From: Opitutia bacterium
GTDB lineage: Bacteria; Verrucomicrobiota; Verrucomicrobiia; Opitutales; Opitutaceae
Direction: 5' to 3'
DNA length: 64,000 nt
Assembly: GCA_016187925.1 (NCBI GenBank)
Contig: JACPIS010000036.1
Coordinates: 1-64,000, forward strand
In this document: in pieces, positions 27,636 through 36,613 of the stretch
How the letters are laid out: every line of letters starts with the position of its first letter
Position numbering within the stretch: the stretch's first letter is position 1
Notes under the pieces: generated by a model
Databases searched by the model: none
What the model saw: only the letters and a program-made list of their open reading frames with translations
Told to the model about the DNA's origin: nothing
Program-made: the position numbers and the translations under genes

Positions 27636-29738
27636 TCATTCGATTTTCATTGCCCCCAATAGAAACCAATCCCGGGTCGTGCTGCCCACTGGCCCAGGTA
27701 GCACGGCGAATTGCATATCGCCCGCATCCTCCAGGACAAAATCGAAGACGACCACTCTCCGGCCACGATCCTTCGGGTTGGCCCGCGGATCGATCAGCTT
27801 GCGTCCTATCTCCCGGGGCTCCCCACCCAGCCCCCGGACCTGAAGGACCAGTTCCACCCCGTCGGACCTATCCTGCCAGCTAAGTTTTCCCTCGTAGGCA
27901 TCGGCGATGAACTCGGTCAAGGCCGTCAGCCGATGCCGTCCTGCGGGCAGTCTGAACCATAGACGTGTCTCCGGATGGGCCCAGACGTAGTCGTGATCGT
28001 GGTATCGGGTCGGGTTGAGTCCGAAGGTGGAGAAGTATTTCCACGGCCGCGGGGTTATCATCGCAAAGAGCGTTTGATGCCGGGGCCGCCACCCCGACAT
28101 GTCGATTTCCCGTCCCAAGGCCGCCTCGGGAGGCCGCGTCGCTTCCGGCGGAAGAGCGATGCCGGGGACCTTGGTCAACAGCGCGAGGTCCAGCGCGCGG
28201 GATTGCCGGGGCAGATACACGTCCGCATCCTGCCGGTGGAAGGCCGGCCGCGGATCGAGCTGGAACCGGGTGACCGCGAGGTCGTGCAAACGTTGGTTTT
28301 CCCGCTGCGGCCCGAGGAGAACGAGGGCGCCCACCGTCTCACCCTTCAGCGCCGCGAAGGCCGGCTCGATCAGTTGCCAGGTTGTTTCCAGGTCGCGCCG
28401 GATCATGAACGCGCGCCGCTCGGCATAATACGGGATCATCGAACTCCAATCGTCCCCCGCAACGATGAGGATGTCATCAGGCTCCGTCACCTGCCGCAGG
28501 GCCCGGGTCAATTCGCTGCCGCCGGGGCTCGGGGCCGCCTGCACCGGGTAAAGGCGGACAAGATAGGCATGTCCTTGGATCGCCAGCAGACCGACAATGA
28601 CCGCCCAAGCCGCCCAACGCGGCACCTGGGATTCCAACAAGCCGCACACCGCCAGGCCGACCGCAGTCATCAGCAGCATCGCAATCGCCACATAATAATA
28701 CTCATGCCATGCATACAGGATCGGAAACATCAGCTGCACCGCGAAGAAGAAGAAGACCAGCAGGCCGATCTGCCGCCAGCGCGCGCGCGCAAAGAACAAG
28801 GCGACGATCCCGGAGATCACCAGCACCGGAACCGTCGCCAGCTCGCTGGATATCACCGTCCAGTGCTGGCTCCATATCGCCGGATCAAAACGTACCCCCA
28901 CCCCAAAATTGTAGTTCGTCATGCTCGCCGACTGAAGAAAGGCGCCCGCCGCCGACTGCGCCTTGATGTGGTCCGAATACCGCACCCACCACCAAGCCGC
29001 GCCGAACGGCAGGACCACGCCTGCTGCGCACCAGCCCGCGCGTCCGGCCAAGGCCCGCCAGCGCACGGCGCCTTGGTGTCCATGCCAATCACGCCAGAAC
29101 CACCCGAGCGTCCAGGTGAAAGCGGGAAAGAGAAAGGCCAGCAACGTGGTGACCTTGACCAAACCGGCCCCGGCTCCGGCTACCGCGGCGATGACCAGGC
29201 AAGCCGGGCTGCGCCTTTCCACGCCCAAAACATAACCCACGAGAAACCACGCGCCGAACATCCAGGCCATCATCTCGATCAGGAATGCCCGCGCATAAAA
29301 AATGTAGAGCGGGCAAGCGACCACGAAAGCGAGCACGAGCGGGGCCCGGCCTCCGGACACACCCAGCCGGCGCACAAGCAGGTAGAGTGCAGGCAGCGTA
29401 AGGTAGAAGCAAACCAACGAAACCAGCCGGCCGACCTGGGTCAGCCCCCAACCCGATTCATCCGCGACCTTGGCGACCGTCCACTGGTAGAGCGGAAACT
29501 CCATGGGGATGGACCAGGGCTTGCCGAGCACCGGCGTGGGGTAAGCCAGCGAGTAGTTCTTTTCCTGCCGGATGAAATGCGCGGAAATGGCCGTCTGTGT
29601 CTGCCGGAACTCGCATCCCGGGAGGTTCAGATTGCTCCAGCCGATGCTCGCTCCCCAGGCATGGAAGGCGAGGGTGAGTAAAAAGCATACCAGCGTAGCG
29701 ATATTTTCGATCCGATCGGAATTCTGGCGTGCGATCAT
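27636..29738 (-). CDS. GT-C membrane glycosyltransferase, EFRQ family type A, with S module
   Basis: This is a 700-residue polytopic protein. CEFRQTQTAISAHFI in loop one is followed by WSIPMEFPLYQW, PLYIFYARAFLIEMMAW, about ten spans in all, the soluble AGDDWSSMIPYYAERRA, and a C-terminal S module (WAHPETR, RSDGVEL, LIDP, DRG, TRDWFLLG). It pairs with the gene at 14735, sharing the same motif versions and ending. It precedes the type B gene on the same strand and may be co-transcribed with it. It acts in the periplasmic face by family inference; the donor is presumably polyprenyl-phosphate sugar. Confidence 0.8.
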   Translation of the reverse strand: MIARQNSDRIENIATLVCFLLTLAFHAWGASIGWSNLNLPGCEFRQTQTAISAHFIRQEKNYSLAYPTPVLGKPWSIPMEFPLYQWTVAKVADESGWGLTQVGRLVSLVCFYLTLPALYLLVRRLGVSGGRAPLVLAFVVACPLYIFYARAFLIEMMAWMFGAWFLVGYVLGVERRSPACLVIAAVAGAGAGLVKVTTLLAFLFPAFTWTLGWFWRDWHGHQGAVRWRALAGRAGWCAAGVVLPFGAAWWWVRYSDHIKAQSAAGAFLQSASMTNYNFGVGVRFDPAIWSQHWTVISSELATVPVLVISGIVALFFARARWRQIGLLVFFFFAVQLMFPILYAWHEYYYVAIAMLLMTAVGLAVCGLLESQVPRWAAWAVIVGLLAIQGHAYLVRLYPVQAAPSPGGSELTRALRQVTEPDDILIVAGDDWSSMIPYYAERRAFMIRRDLETTWQLIEPAFAALKGETVGALVLLGPQRENQRLHDLAVTRFQLDPRPAFHRQDADVYLPRQSRALDLALLTKVPGIALPPEATRPPEAALGREIDMSGWRPRHQTLFAMITPRPWKYFSTFGLNPTRYHDHDYVWAHPETRLWFRLPAGRHRLTALTEFIADAYEGKLSWQDRSDGVELVLQVRGLGGEPREIGRKLIDPRANPKDRGRRVVVFDFVLEDAGDMQFAVLPGPVGSTTRDWFLLGAMKIE

Positions 29739-29907
29739 TGGCGGAAAAAATTGTCACCCGACTTGATGACAAGGCAGTTTTCAAGACCCGCTACTCCCTG
29801 CCGCGGCATGCGATAACAAGCAGGAAGGTGCACCCGCCAGGAACCGGAATGCATTTACGGAATTGAGCCGGCTTGGAATGTTACTCAGCTTCGCCGCTCA
29901 TCGCATC
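29739..29907. promoter_or_regulatory. Divergent intergenic region
   Basis: This is 169 bases between divergent starts. Toward the minus gene there is a TTGTCA followed 17 bases later by a T-rich TTTTTC, a poor -10, so no promoter can be called with confidence. No repeat was seen. Confidence 0.3.
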
Positions 29908-32127
29908 ATGCACGAGATTCCCACCGCCATCCTACACTTTGACGAGCCCTATCCCGGCCTGGTGGGAGGCTCGATCCTGCATGGCTGGCTCGTGGCCAAG
30001 CCCGGTCGACACTACACCGATGTGCGTGTCTCCGCCGGAGGGAAACTGTTCCCCGGCGTCCATGGCATTCCCCGGCGCGACCTCGTGGAGTTCTTCAAAT
30101 CGGATCAACGTTACCTGCTTGCGGGCTTCAGCGTCACGCTCACGCTGCCGGCGGGGCGGCACCGCCTGACGCTCGAAGCCTGTTCTCTTGATGGAAAATG
30201 GGAGGTGTTGGATTCGGTGGAACGCGATGTGACCCCGGCCGAGGCCCGGCCGGACCCCGAGGCTCGCTCGCCGCTTGATGCCGCGGCTGTCGGCGAAGCC
30301 CTGCGCGTGATGCTGCGGCGGCTGTCCGATCCTGCGGTCACACCCCGCGAAGCGGCCGACGCCATCGTGCGCGCCACCCCTCCGCGTCACCACCTGCAGC
30401 ACCCGCCCCGTCCTTTTTACGGACATCTCGATCAACCCCACATCTGGTCCTTTTCTCTCTTTGGCCGGCTCTCGATCACCGGCTGGGTCTTCCATGAAAG
30501 TCTCCCGATCAAGCGGGTGTTCGCCACCACGGATCTGCTCGCGCTGCAGGCTCTGAAATATGGCCGCGAGACACCCTTCCTGCTCAACCGAGCCGCGGCT
30601 TCGGCCCACGCCGCCTGCGCCGGTTATGATGGCTTCCTCGATTTGCCTGCGCAGATCCCGCTGCCGGCCACGGTGCGAGTCTACGCCGAACTCGAGGACG
30701 GAAGCTGGCACCTCGGCTCGGTCGCCCGTTTCACGGTCACCGACCAGGAGTTCGCCAAGCGGGCCTACGCGGCCTTCTCGCCTCTGACCTTCTGGCGGGC
30801 CTGGCGGGCGCTCGCGTGCGCCATCCGGCAACGCGGCTGGCAGGTGCCGGGGGGGCCGGACTACCGCCAGACCATCCTCGATGCTTGGGCGGATTACCGC
30901 GCCCGCGCACCACACCGGACCGCCGTCCGGCCGGCGCCGCCGGCGCGAGCGGCTGCTTCCGGCTCCCGCAACCTGATCCACCTCGTCACCCACAACCTCA
31001 ACCACGAAGGCGCGCCGCTGTTCCTGCTGGAGTATGCTCGCCATCTCCGAACACAGACCGGAGCCGAGCTGGCGGCCACCAGTGCGATGGAGGGGCCGTT
31101 GCGCCGGGAGTTCGAGAAACTGGGTGCTACCGTTCGCATCGTGGAGACCGGGCCACTACATGGGGCGCGGGATGCCGCCGCCCTGCGCGCGGCCCTGCGC
31201 AGGCTGGCCGCAGGCGTGGACCTGTCCACCGCAAGGCTGGTCGTGGCCAATACGCTTTCGTGCTGGTGGGGCGTGCATCTTGCCCGGCAGGCCGGAAGGA
31301 CGAATCTTCTCTACATCCACGAAAGCACGCCGCCCCGCGCGTTTTTCAGCGTCTCCATGGCCGCCCCCACGGTACCGGTGATCGAGGAGACCTTCCGCTT
31401 GGCCGACCGCGTCTCCTTCCTCACCCCGGCGACCGCGCGATACTATGCGGACTTGTCGGACGGAACCAACTATTGCCTGAACCCGGGTTGGATCGACCTG
31501 ACGAAGATCGATGGCTTCCGGGCAACGCACACGCGGGACGAGCTGCGCGCGAGACTCGGCCTGCCTGCGACGCGTCGGCTCGTCATCAATGTCGGCACCG
31601 TCTGCGAACGGAAAGGCCAGCATCTCTTCGCACGGGCTGTTGCCCAGCTCTGGCGCGATGCACCCGATCTCGCCGCTTCCGCGGAGTTCCTGATGATCGG
31701 CGGGCGCGATACACCCTATGATCGCACGCTGGTGGACTTTCTCCGCGGCTTGGGGCGGCCCAACCTGCGCATCGTGGCCGAGACGAGTGAAGTGTATCCT
31801 TACTACGGCGCAGCCGACCTCTTCGTGTGCTCGAGCTATGAGGAATCCTTCCCCCGCGTGGTGCTGGAGGCCATGGGCTTCGGCTTGCCGATCGTCACCA
31901 CCGCGGTCCATGGCATTCCTGAGATCGTCCGGGATGGGCGCGAGGCGCGTCTTGTCCCGCCGGGCGACTCCGCTGCGCTGGCCACCGCCCTATGCGCCGT
32001 TCTCGCCGCGCCGGAGGCTGCTCAGACTCTGGGGGCGGCGGCGCGGGAGCGCGTCGCGGCCGAGTACGACAGCCGCGTATTGCTGCCGCGTCATGCCGCG
32101 CTGCTTTCCGCGCTCACTTCACATTGA
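29908..32127 (+). CDS. R-R-GT4 glycosyltransferase (Q type)
   Basis: This is a 739-residue protein. R modules lie at about 1-110 (LHGWLVAKPGRHYTDV, GIPRRD) and 165-280 (FYGHLD, ITGWVFHE, YAELEDGSWHLG). The GT4 starts at about 354 with THNLNHEGAP, NTLSCWWGVH, YIHEST, CERKGQH, and E646-x7-E654 in EESFPRVVLE. The start is set at ATG 29908 by comparison with the N-termini of the genes at 23107 and 36614; in-frame ATG 29878 and TTG 29863 are alternatives. Its stop lies inside the C-terminal codons of the convergent GT-C gene, so the two genes overlap by 14 bases. Catalytic residues are intact. Confidence 0.83.
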   Translation: MHEIPTAILHFDEPYPGLVGGSILHGWLVAKPGRHYTDVRVSAGGKLFPGVHGIPRRDLVEFFKSDQRYLLAGFSVTLTLPAGRHRLTLEACSLDGKWEVLDSVERDVTPAEARPDPEARSPLDAAAVGEALRVMLRRLSDPAVTPREAADAIVRATPPRHHLQHPPRPFYGHLDQPHIWSFSLFGRLSITGWVFHESLPIKRVFATTDLLALQALKYGRETPFLLNRAAASAHAACAGYDGFLDLPAQIPLPATVRVYAELEDGSWHLGSVARFTVTDQEFAKRAYAAFSPLTFWRAWRALACAIRQRGWQVPGGPDYRQTILDAWADYRARAPHRTAVRPAPPARAAASGSRNLIHLVTHNLNHEGAPLFLLEYARHLRTQTGAELAATSAMEGPLRREFEKLGATVRIVETGPLHGARDAAALRAALRRLAAGVDLSTARLVVANTLSCWWGVHLARQAGRTNLLYIHESTPPRAFFSVSMAAPTVPVIEETFRLADRVSFLTPATARYYADLSDGTNYCLNPGWIDLTKIDGFRATHTRDELRARLGLPATRRLVINVGTVCERKGQHLFARAVAQLWRDAPDLAASAEFLMIGGRDTPYDRTLVDFLRGLGRPNLRIVAETSEVYPYYGAADLFVCSSYEESFPRVVLEAMGFGLPIVTTAVHGIPEIVRDGREARLVPPGDSAALATALCAVLAAPEAAQTLGAAARERVAAEYDSRVLLPRHAALLSALTSH

Positions 32128-34192
32128 TCCGGATCGTATAGGCCCAATCGAAAGCCGGGTTCTCGTGCGGACGCGTGGAGAAACGCAGGCTCTCGCCTGG
32201 AAGCGGCTTATAAGGGATGACTTCGTGCTGTTCGGATCGGTCAGCCAGGTTGCGAGCCGGATCCAGCAGGCGATAGTAGATTTGGTGGTTTTGGCCGTCG
32301 GGCGTCTCGCCAGAGATGATGAATTCGACGCCGTCGGTATGGGCATCGGATTTCTCGTAGGCTCCGGGGAAAATACCGTAACTCCATTCGATCTGCTTCG
32401 CGTTCGCCGGCGGACTGAGCCACAGGTCGGTTTTGGGATGTGAGGAAAGCACGACCTTCCGTCCGGCCATTACCCAGCCGATGCCGAACTGAAACTCCGC
32501 CTGATAGGGCGCGGGCCGGACAATTTCGAAAATGTGCTCGGCCTCCGCAGGGGAAATTTTGACTAGATCCTTCGAGGGGATGTCCGGCACCGTGTTGACG
32601 GGAGGAGCGATACTGTATTGCCGACGTTCGCGCAGCCGGAAGAGCACCCCCCGGGCATAGGTCCGCGAGATGTAGATGTCGGCGTTGGAGTTCGAAAAAG
32701 TCGGAGCGACGTCCATGTCGAAACGCGCCGCCACCATGGAGGTGAATCCCCGATTGGCCCGAAGTCCGCCGAATACCACGAATGCGCTGACCTCCTCATC
32801 CGCGATATCCTTGAATGCGCGCTGCAGGTAGGTCCGGTCATGATCAAGGCCGTTGCGTACCATGAGTGCTTTGCGCTGCGCGTAAAGCGGCGTCATCGCG
32901 GCCCAGTCCGCCCCGGCCACGATGATGATTGAGTTCTTCGGCGTCAGGTCCCGCAGCACTTCCGTGAAAGGATAACCACCCTGGTGGATGGTGCTCTGGC
33001 CTACGCGGTAGTCCTGCCAGTAGGCCCTCACCTGCGCCGCAAACGGCACGACGAAAACCGACGCTACAACCCAGCGGGGCAGCCGCGAGTCCAACACGCC
33101 CAGCAGAGCAAACCCGAGCGCACCGTGCAGGAAAACTGCACAGATATAAAAATAATAATCCTGGTAGGCGTAGGCGAAGGGGAACATGAGTTGCGCGACG
33201 AAGAAAAGACTTCCGACGCCCAGCACCCGCCTGCGCACCGTGGGCAGGGCCAATCCGACAACCAGGCCCGCACCGATCAGCCAGCGGGACATGATCGCCT
33301 GTTCCCAGCAGCGCATCAGGAGCCCCCACAACCCGCCATTGAACAGAGCCTTGAGGTCGAAGAGGCCCCAGTTGCCCTGCGAGAGGTTTTTCGAGGTAAA
33401 GATCCAGGCAGAGGCGTGGGTCGCCTTGATCGGGTCGGTGTAGACGATCCACGCCTTCAGCGCGCCGAGGGCGACCACCACCGTCGCCACGCCCCAGCAC
33501 ACCGTTTTCACGGGCGCAGCCCAGCCGGTGCGGGCGCGTAGATCCCGCCACAGCAGCCACGCGCCGTACGCCGCCCCGGGCACCAGCCAAGCCGCCAGCA
33601 CCGCGCTCTTGATCAGCGCCGCTCCCGTGCCCGCAACAACCGTCAGAGCCAGCCAGCCCCAGCGGCGTTCATCCATCGTGCGCACGAACCCGAGCAGCCA
33701 CCACACACTGCACATGAGCGCCATCGCATCCATCAGGAAGGCGCGGGAGTAATAGATATAGACCGGCGCACTCAGCACGAGCGCCAGCGGCAACAAGCGG
33801 CGCGGCTTCGGCACCGAAAACCGGCCCAGCAGCAACCAGAGAGCCGGCAGCATCAGGTAGAAACAACCCGCCGAGATCGTCCGCGCCGCCACCACATGCG
33901 GCAAACCGGTCGCCCTGCTCAACCACACCACGCTCCACTCGTAGATGGGCACCTCCAGCAAGATCGACACCCAAGGTTTGCCGAGGATCGGAGTCTCGTA
34001 GAGCAGGGAAAAATTATCCTGTTGGTCGATGTAGTAGGCCACGATCGCCGTCTGCGCCTGCCGAAACTCGTGCCCCGACATGAACCCCATCGTCCAGTGG
34101 TAGGTGACGCCATACAGGCTGTAGGCCAAGGCGGCGGCGAACAAGCCGATGAGACACCAATTTTCTCGGCGGGTGGTTTCCGAACTCGACAT
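32114..34192 (-). CDS. GT-C membrane glycosyltransferase, EFRQ family type B, with S module
   Basis: This is a 692-residue paralogue of the gene at 25360. HEFRQAQTAIVAYYI, WVSILLEVPIYEW, YIYYSRAFLMDAMALM and about ten spans are followed by AGADWAAMTPLYAQRKA and an S module (LSSHPKTD, HTDGVEF, LLDP, DRS, final RINVK). The last 15 bases at the C-terminus (TCACTTCACATTGAT on the plus strand) are identical to those of 25360. Here, though, the convergent GT4 gene reads into them. It is expected to transfer a sugar in the periplasm. Confidence 0.8.
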   Translation of the reverse strand: MSSSETTRRENWCLIGLFAAALAYSLYGVTYHWTMGFMSGHEFRQAQTAIVAYYIDQQDNFSLLYETPILGKPWVSILLEVPIYEWSVVWLSRATGLPHVVAARTISAGCFYLMLPALWLLLGRFSVPKPRRLLPLALVLSAPVYIYYSRAFLMDAMALMCSVWWLLGFVRTMDERRWGWLALTVVAGTGAALIKSAVLAAWLVPGAAYGAWLLWRDLRARTGWAAPVKTVCWGVATVVVALGALKAWIVYTDPIKATHASAWIFTSKNLSQGNWGLFDLKALFNGGLWGLLMRCWEQAIMSRWLIGAGLVVGLALPTVRRRVLGVGSLFFVAQLMFPFAYAYQDYYFYICAVFLHGALGFALLGVLDSRLPRWVVASVFVVPFAAQVRAYWQDYRVGQSTIHQGGYPFTEVLRDLTPKNSIIIVAGADWAAMTPLYAQRKALMVRNGLDHDRTYLQRAFKDIADEEVSAFVVFGGLRANRGFTSMVAARFDMDVAPTFSNSNADIYISRTYARGVLFRLRERRQYSIAPPVNTVPDIPSKDLVKISPAEAEHIFEIVRPAPYQAEFQFGIGWVMAGRKVVLSSHPKTDLWLSPPANAKQIEWSYGIFPGAYEKSDAHTDGVEFIISGETPDGQNHQIYYRLLDPARNLADRSEQHEVIPYKPLPGESLRFSTRPHENPAFDWAYTIRINVK

Positions 34193-34364
34193 GGCGCCCT
34201 AGCAAAGTCCCAGTCGACCCGCCGGCAACATTTATCCGGGTGCGGGCGACCAGCTTAGCATTGACTGGGCCGTACTGCATCGTGTGCCCTTGCGACCAGC
34301 GCATGTACGAACCCCCGTCCGTCATCCCCCACTTCGGATCGTCTGTCCGGGACGCTGCTCCGCC
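34193..34364. promoter_or_regulatory. Divergent intergenic region
   Basis: This is 172 bases between divergent starts. There is a TTGACT at about 34261 but no matching -10 at 16-18 bases, so the promoter is unresolved. Nothing else was seen. Confidence 0.25.
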
Positions 34365-36611
34365 ATGATCGTCGATACGCCCCAGTGGAAGCTCGCGATC
34401 GAGGTGCATCCGGCCGGCTGGCGGTTTCCCGCGGGCATCACCTGGCTCGCCGGCTGGTTGTGGTCGCCGCAAAACCGCGTGACCACCGACCTGCGCGCGT
34501 GGGTGGACGGCCGCTGCTTCCTCGCCAACTGGGGTCTGCCCAAGCCCGGCCTCGACGAGGTTTATCTGAAGCGCCCCGGTCCGCCCTATCTCGGCTTCAC
34601 TTTGCTGCTCGAGCCGCACGCCGGCGCCTCGCTGCTGCGGATCGAAGTGCGCGACCAGACCAACCAGTGGACGGAAATTTTCCGCACCGGCATCACGGTC
34701 GCGGGGGACGCGCCCGGCTGTCCGCCGCCCAAATCCTTTCCCGAACTGCTGCCCTCCGAGCTCAACACGCTCCTACGCCTGCAAGTGCGCCGGCCCGCCG
34801 CGCCCCTCCCCGCGCTGGCCGACGAGATTGTCTCCGGCGCGGTGGCCGAGCCACGCAATGCCCTGCCCAATCCGCCGTTCTTCGGCGCCCTCGAGGCGCC
34901 GCGCGAGATTGGTTGGATTCGCTACGGCCGCCTCTCGATCACGGGTTGGCTGGCCCATCGCGAGCATCGCATCACCCGCATCACCGCGATGGTGGATCCG
35001 TTGCAGGAGGGCGCATTGCTCTACGGACTGAAGCGCACCGACGTGGGCAGCGAGTTCGCCGGACTGCGCGGCCATGAGAACTCCGCCTTCGTCGGCCACG
35101 TGGATCTGCCTGCCGACACCGCCGTGCCCGTGCTGCTCAAGGTTTTCGCCGAGCTGGACAATGGCGAAAAACACTTCGTCTTCTCACAGCGCTTCACCCC
35201 GCGCGTGATCGCCGGCGCCGAGCCCGCGCTGCCGGCGCGGTCGCTCCGCACGTTCGTCCGCGCCGCCTGGGCGCTGCGTGAATCCACCAAGCGCCACGGC
35301 CTGCCCCCCGGCAACTGGGCGGCGGTGCGCCCCGCGCTAAAGTCCGCGTGGGCCGCCTACGCCTTGGAGGCTCCGTCGCGGAACAGCCGCGCCCGCCTCG
35401 CGCCGGAGCCGGCCGCGCTGAAAAATTCTTCCGCCCCGCTGCGCGTGCTCGTGGCGACGCACAACCTCAATTTCGAGGGCGCCCCGTGGTTCATCTTCGA
35501 GCTGGCCCGGTATCTGGCGCGCCAGCCGGGCGTCACCGTGCGCGTGGTCTCGCCCCAGGATGGCCCGCTGCGCCGCGTCTTCACCGAGGCGGGCATGCCC
35601 GTCCAGCTGGTGGATATCACTCCCGCGCTGGCCGCCAAGTCCACCATCGAATTCTCCACCCGGCTGGACGCCGCAACGGCTGCGCTGCCTTGGGACACGA
35701 CCGATCTCGTGATCGCCAACACCATGGTTTCCTTCTGGGCGATCCACGCGGCGCAGCGGGCGAGCAAACCCTCCCTCCTCTACGTCCACGAAAGCTCGGT
35801 CATCCGCCGCTTCTTCAAGACCGATCTCGACGCAGGGCTCTTCCCTGTGATCGAGGATGCTTTCCGGCTGGCCGGCCGCGTGGTGTTCACGGCCGATTCG
35901 TCGCGCCGCGTCTTCGCCGATCTCGGCGACCGGCGCAATTTCTCCCTGCTGCCGAGCTGGGTGGACGCCGGCCGGGTGGACGAGTTCGCCGCCACCCACC
36001 ACGCCTCCGACCTGCGGCGCAAACACGGGCTCGACCCCGACGCAGTGTTGGTCGTGAACATCGGCTCCGTTTGCGAACGCAAGGGCCAACACATCTTCAT
36101 CCAGGCGGTCGACCTGCTCAAGGCCGAGCTGGCCCGCGTCCATCCCGGCCGCCCAATCCAGTTCCTCATGGTCGGCGCCCGCCCCGGCCTGTTTCTCGAG
36201 ACGTTGCAGGAGGAAATCGCGCGACTGGGCCTCGGCGAACTGGCGCGTTTCGTGCCGGAGACGGGGGAGATATTCGACTTCTACCAACTGGCCGACGTTT
36301 TCGTCTGCACGAGCTTCGAGGAATCCTTTCCCCGCGTGCTGCTCGAGTCGGCCGCCTTCCGCCGCCTGATCGTCTCGACCAGCGTCAACGGCATCGCGGA
36401 GATGATCGGACCCGACGAGGCCTGGCTGGTTCCCCCGGGCGACCGCTACCGGCTCGCCGAGGCGCTCAAGCTCGCGCTCGACGCCCATTTCGCCGGCGAC
36501 CGCCGCCGCGCCGAGAAGGCCCGCGCCTCCGTGCTGCGCAAATATCACGAAGCGAATTCCCTGCCCCGCCATCTCCGGCTCGCCCGCGCGGTGGCCGCGG
36601 GCCGGACCTGA
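34365..36611 (+). CDS. R-R-GT4 glycosyltransferase (P type)
   Basis: This is a 748-residue paralogue of the gene at 20914; both begin with K-x-A-I-E-x-H-P. R modules lie at about 8-115 (WLAGWLW, DLRAWVDG) and 175-285 (FFGALE, ITGWLAHREHRI, FVGHVDLPAD). The GT4 starts at about 359: THNLNFEGAP, NTMVSFWAIH, YVHESS, CERKGQH, and E653-x7-E661 in EESFPRVLLE. The ATG at 34365 is chosen over an in-frame upstream start (34284) because it matches the paralogue N-terminus. The next gene starts 2 bases after its stop, so the two are translated together. Active-site residues are present. Confidence 0.85.
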   Translation: MIVDTPQWKLAIEVHPAGWRFPAGITWLAGWLWSPQNRVTTDLRAWVDGRCFLANWGLPKPGLDEVYLKRPGPPYLGFTLLLEPHAGASLLRIEVRDQTNQWTEIFRTGITVAGDAPGCPPPKSFPELLPSELNTLLRLQVRRPAAPLPALADEIVSGAVAEPRNALPNPPFFGALEAPREIGWIRYGRLSITGWLAHREHRITRITAMVDPLQEGALLYGLKRTDVGSEFAGLRGHENSAFVGHVDLPADTAVPVLLKVFAELDNGEKHFVFSQRFTPRVIAGAEPALPARSLRTFVRAAWALRESTKRHGLPPGNWAAVRPALKSAWAAYALEAPSRNSRARLAPEPAALKNSSAPLRVLVATHNLNFEGAPWFIFELARYLARQPGVTVRVVSPQDGPLRRVFTEAGMPVQLVDITPALAAKSTIEFSTRLDAATAALPWDTTDLVIANTMVSFWAIHAAQRASKPSLLYVHESSVIRRFFKTDLDAGLFPVIEDAFRLAGRVVFTADSSRRVFADLGDRRNFSLLPSWVDAGRVDEFAATHHASDLRRKHGLDPDAVLVVNIGSVCERKGQHIFIQAVDLLKAELARVHPGRPIQFLMVGARPGLFLETLQEEIARLGLGELARFVPETGEIFDFYQLADVFVCTSFEESFPRVLLESAAFRRLIVSTSVNGIAEMIGPDEAWLVPPGDRYRLAEALKLALDAHFAGDRRRAEKARASVLRKYHEANSLPRHLRLARAVAAGRT

Positions 36612-36613
36612 CG

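Noticed and set aside
35348-36613. Upstream extension of the 36614 gene, overlapping the GT4 gene at 34365
   Set aside because: The extra 422 codons lie wholly inside the intact GT4 in another frame, and the R module starts right after ATG 36614.
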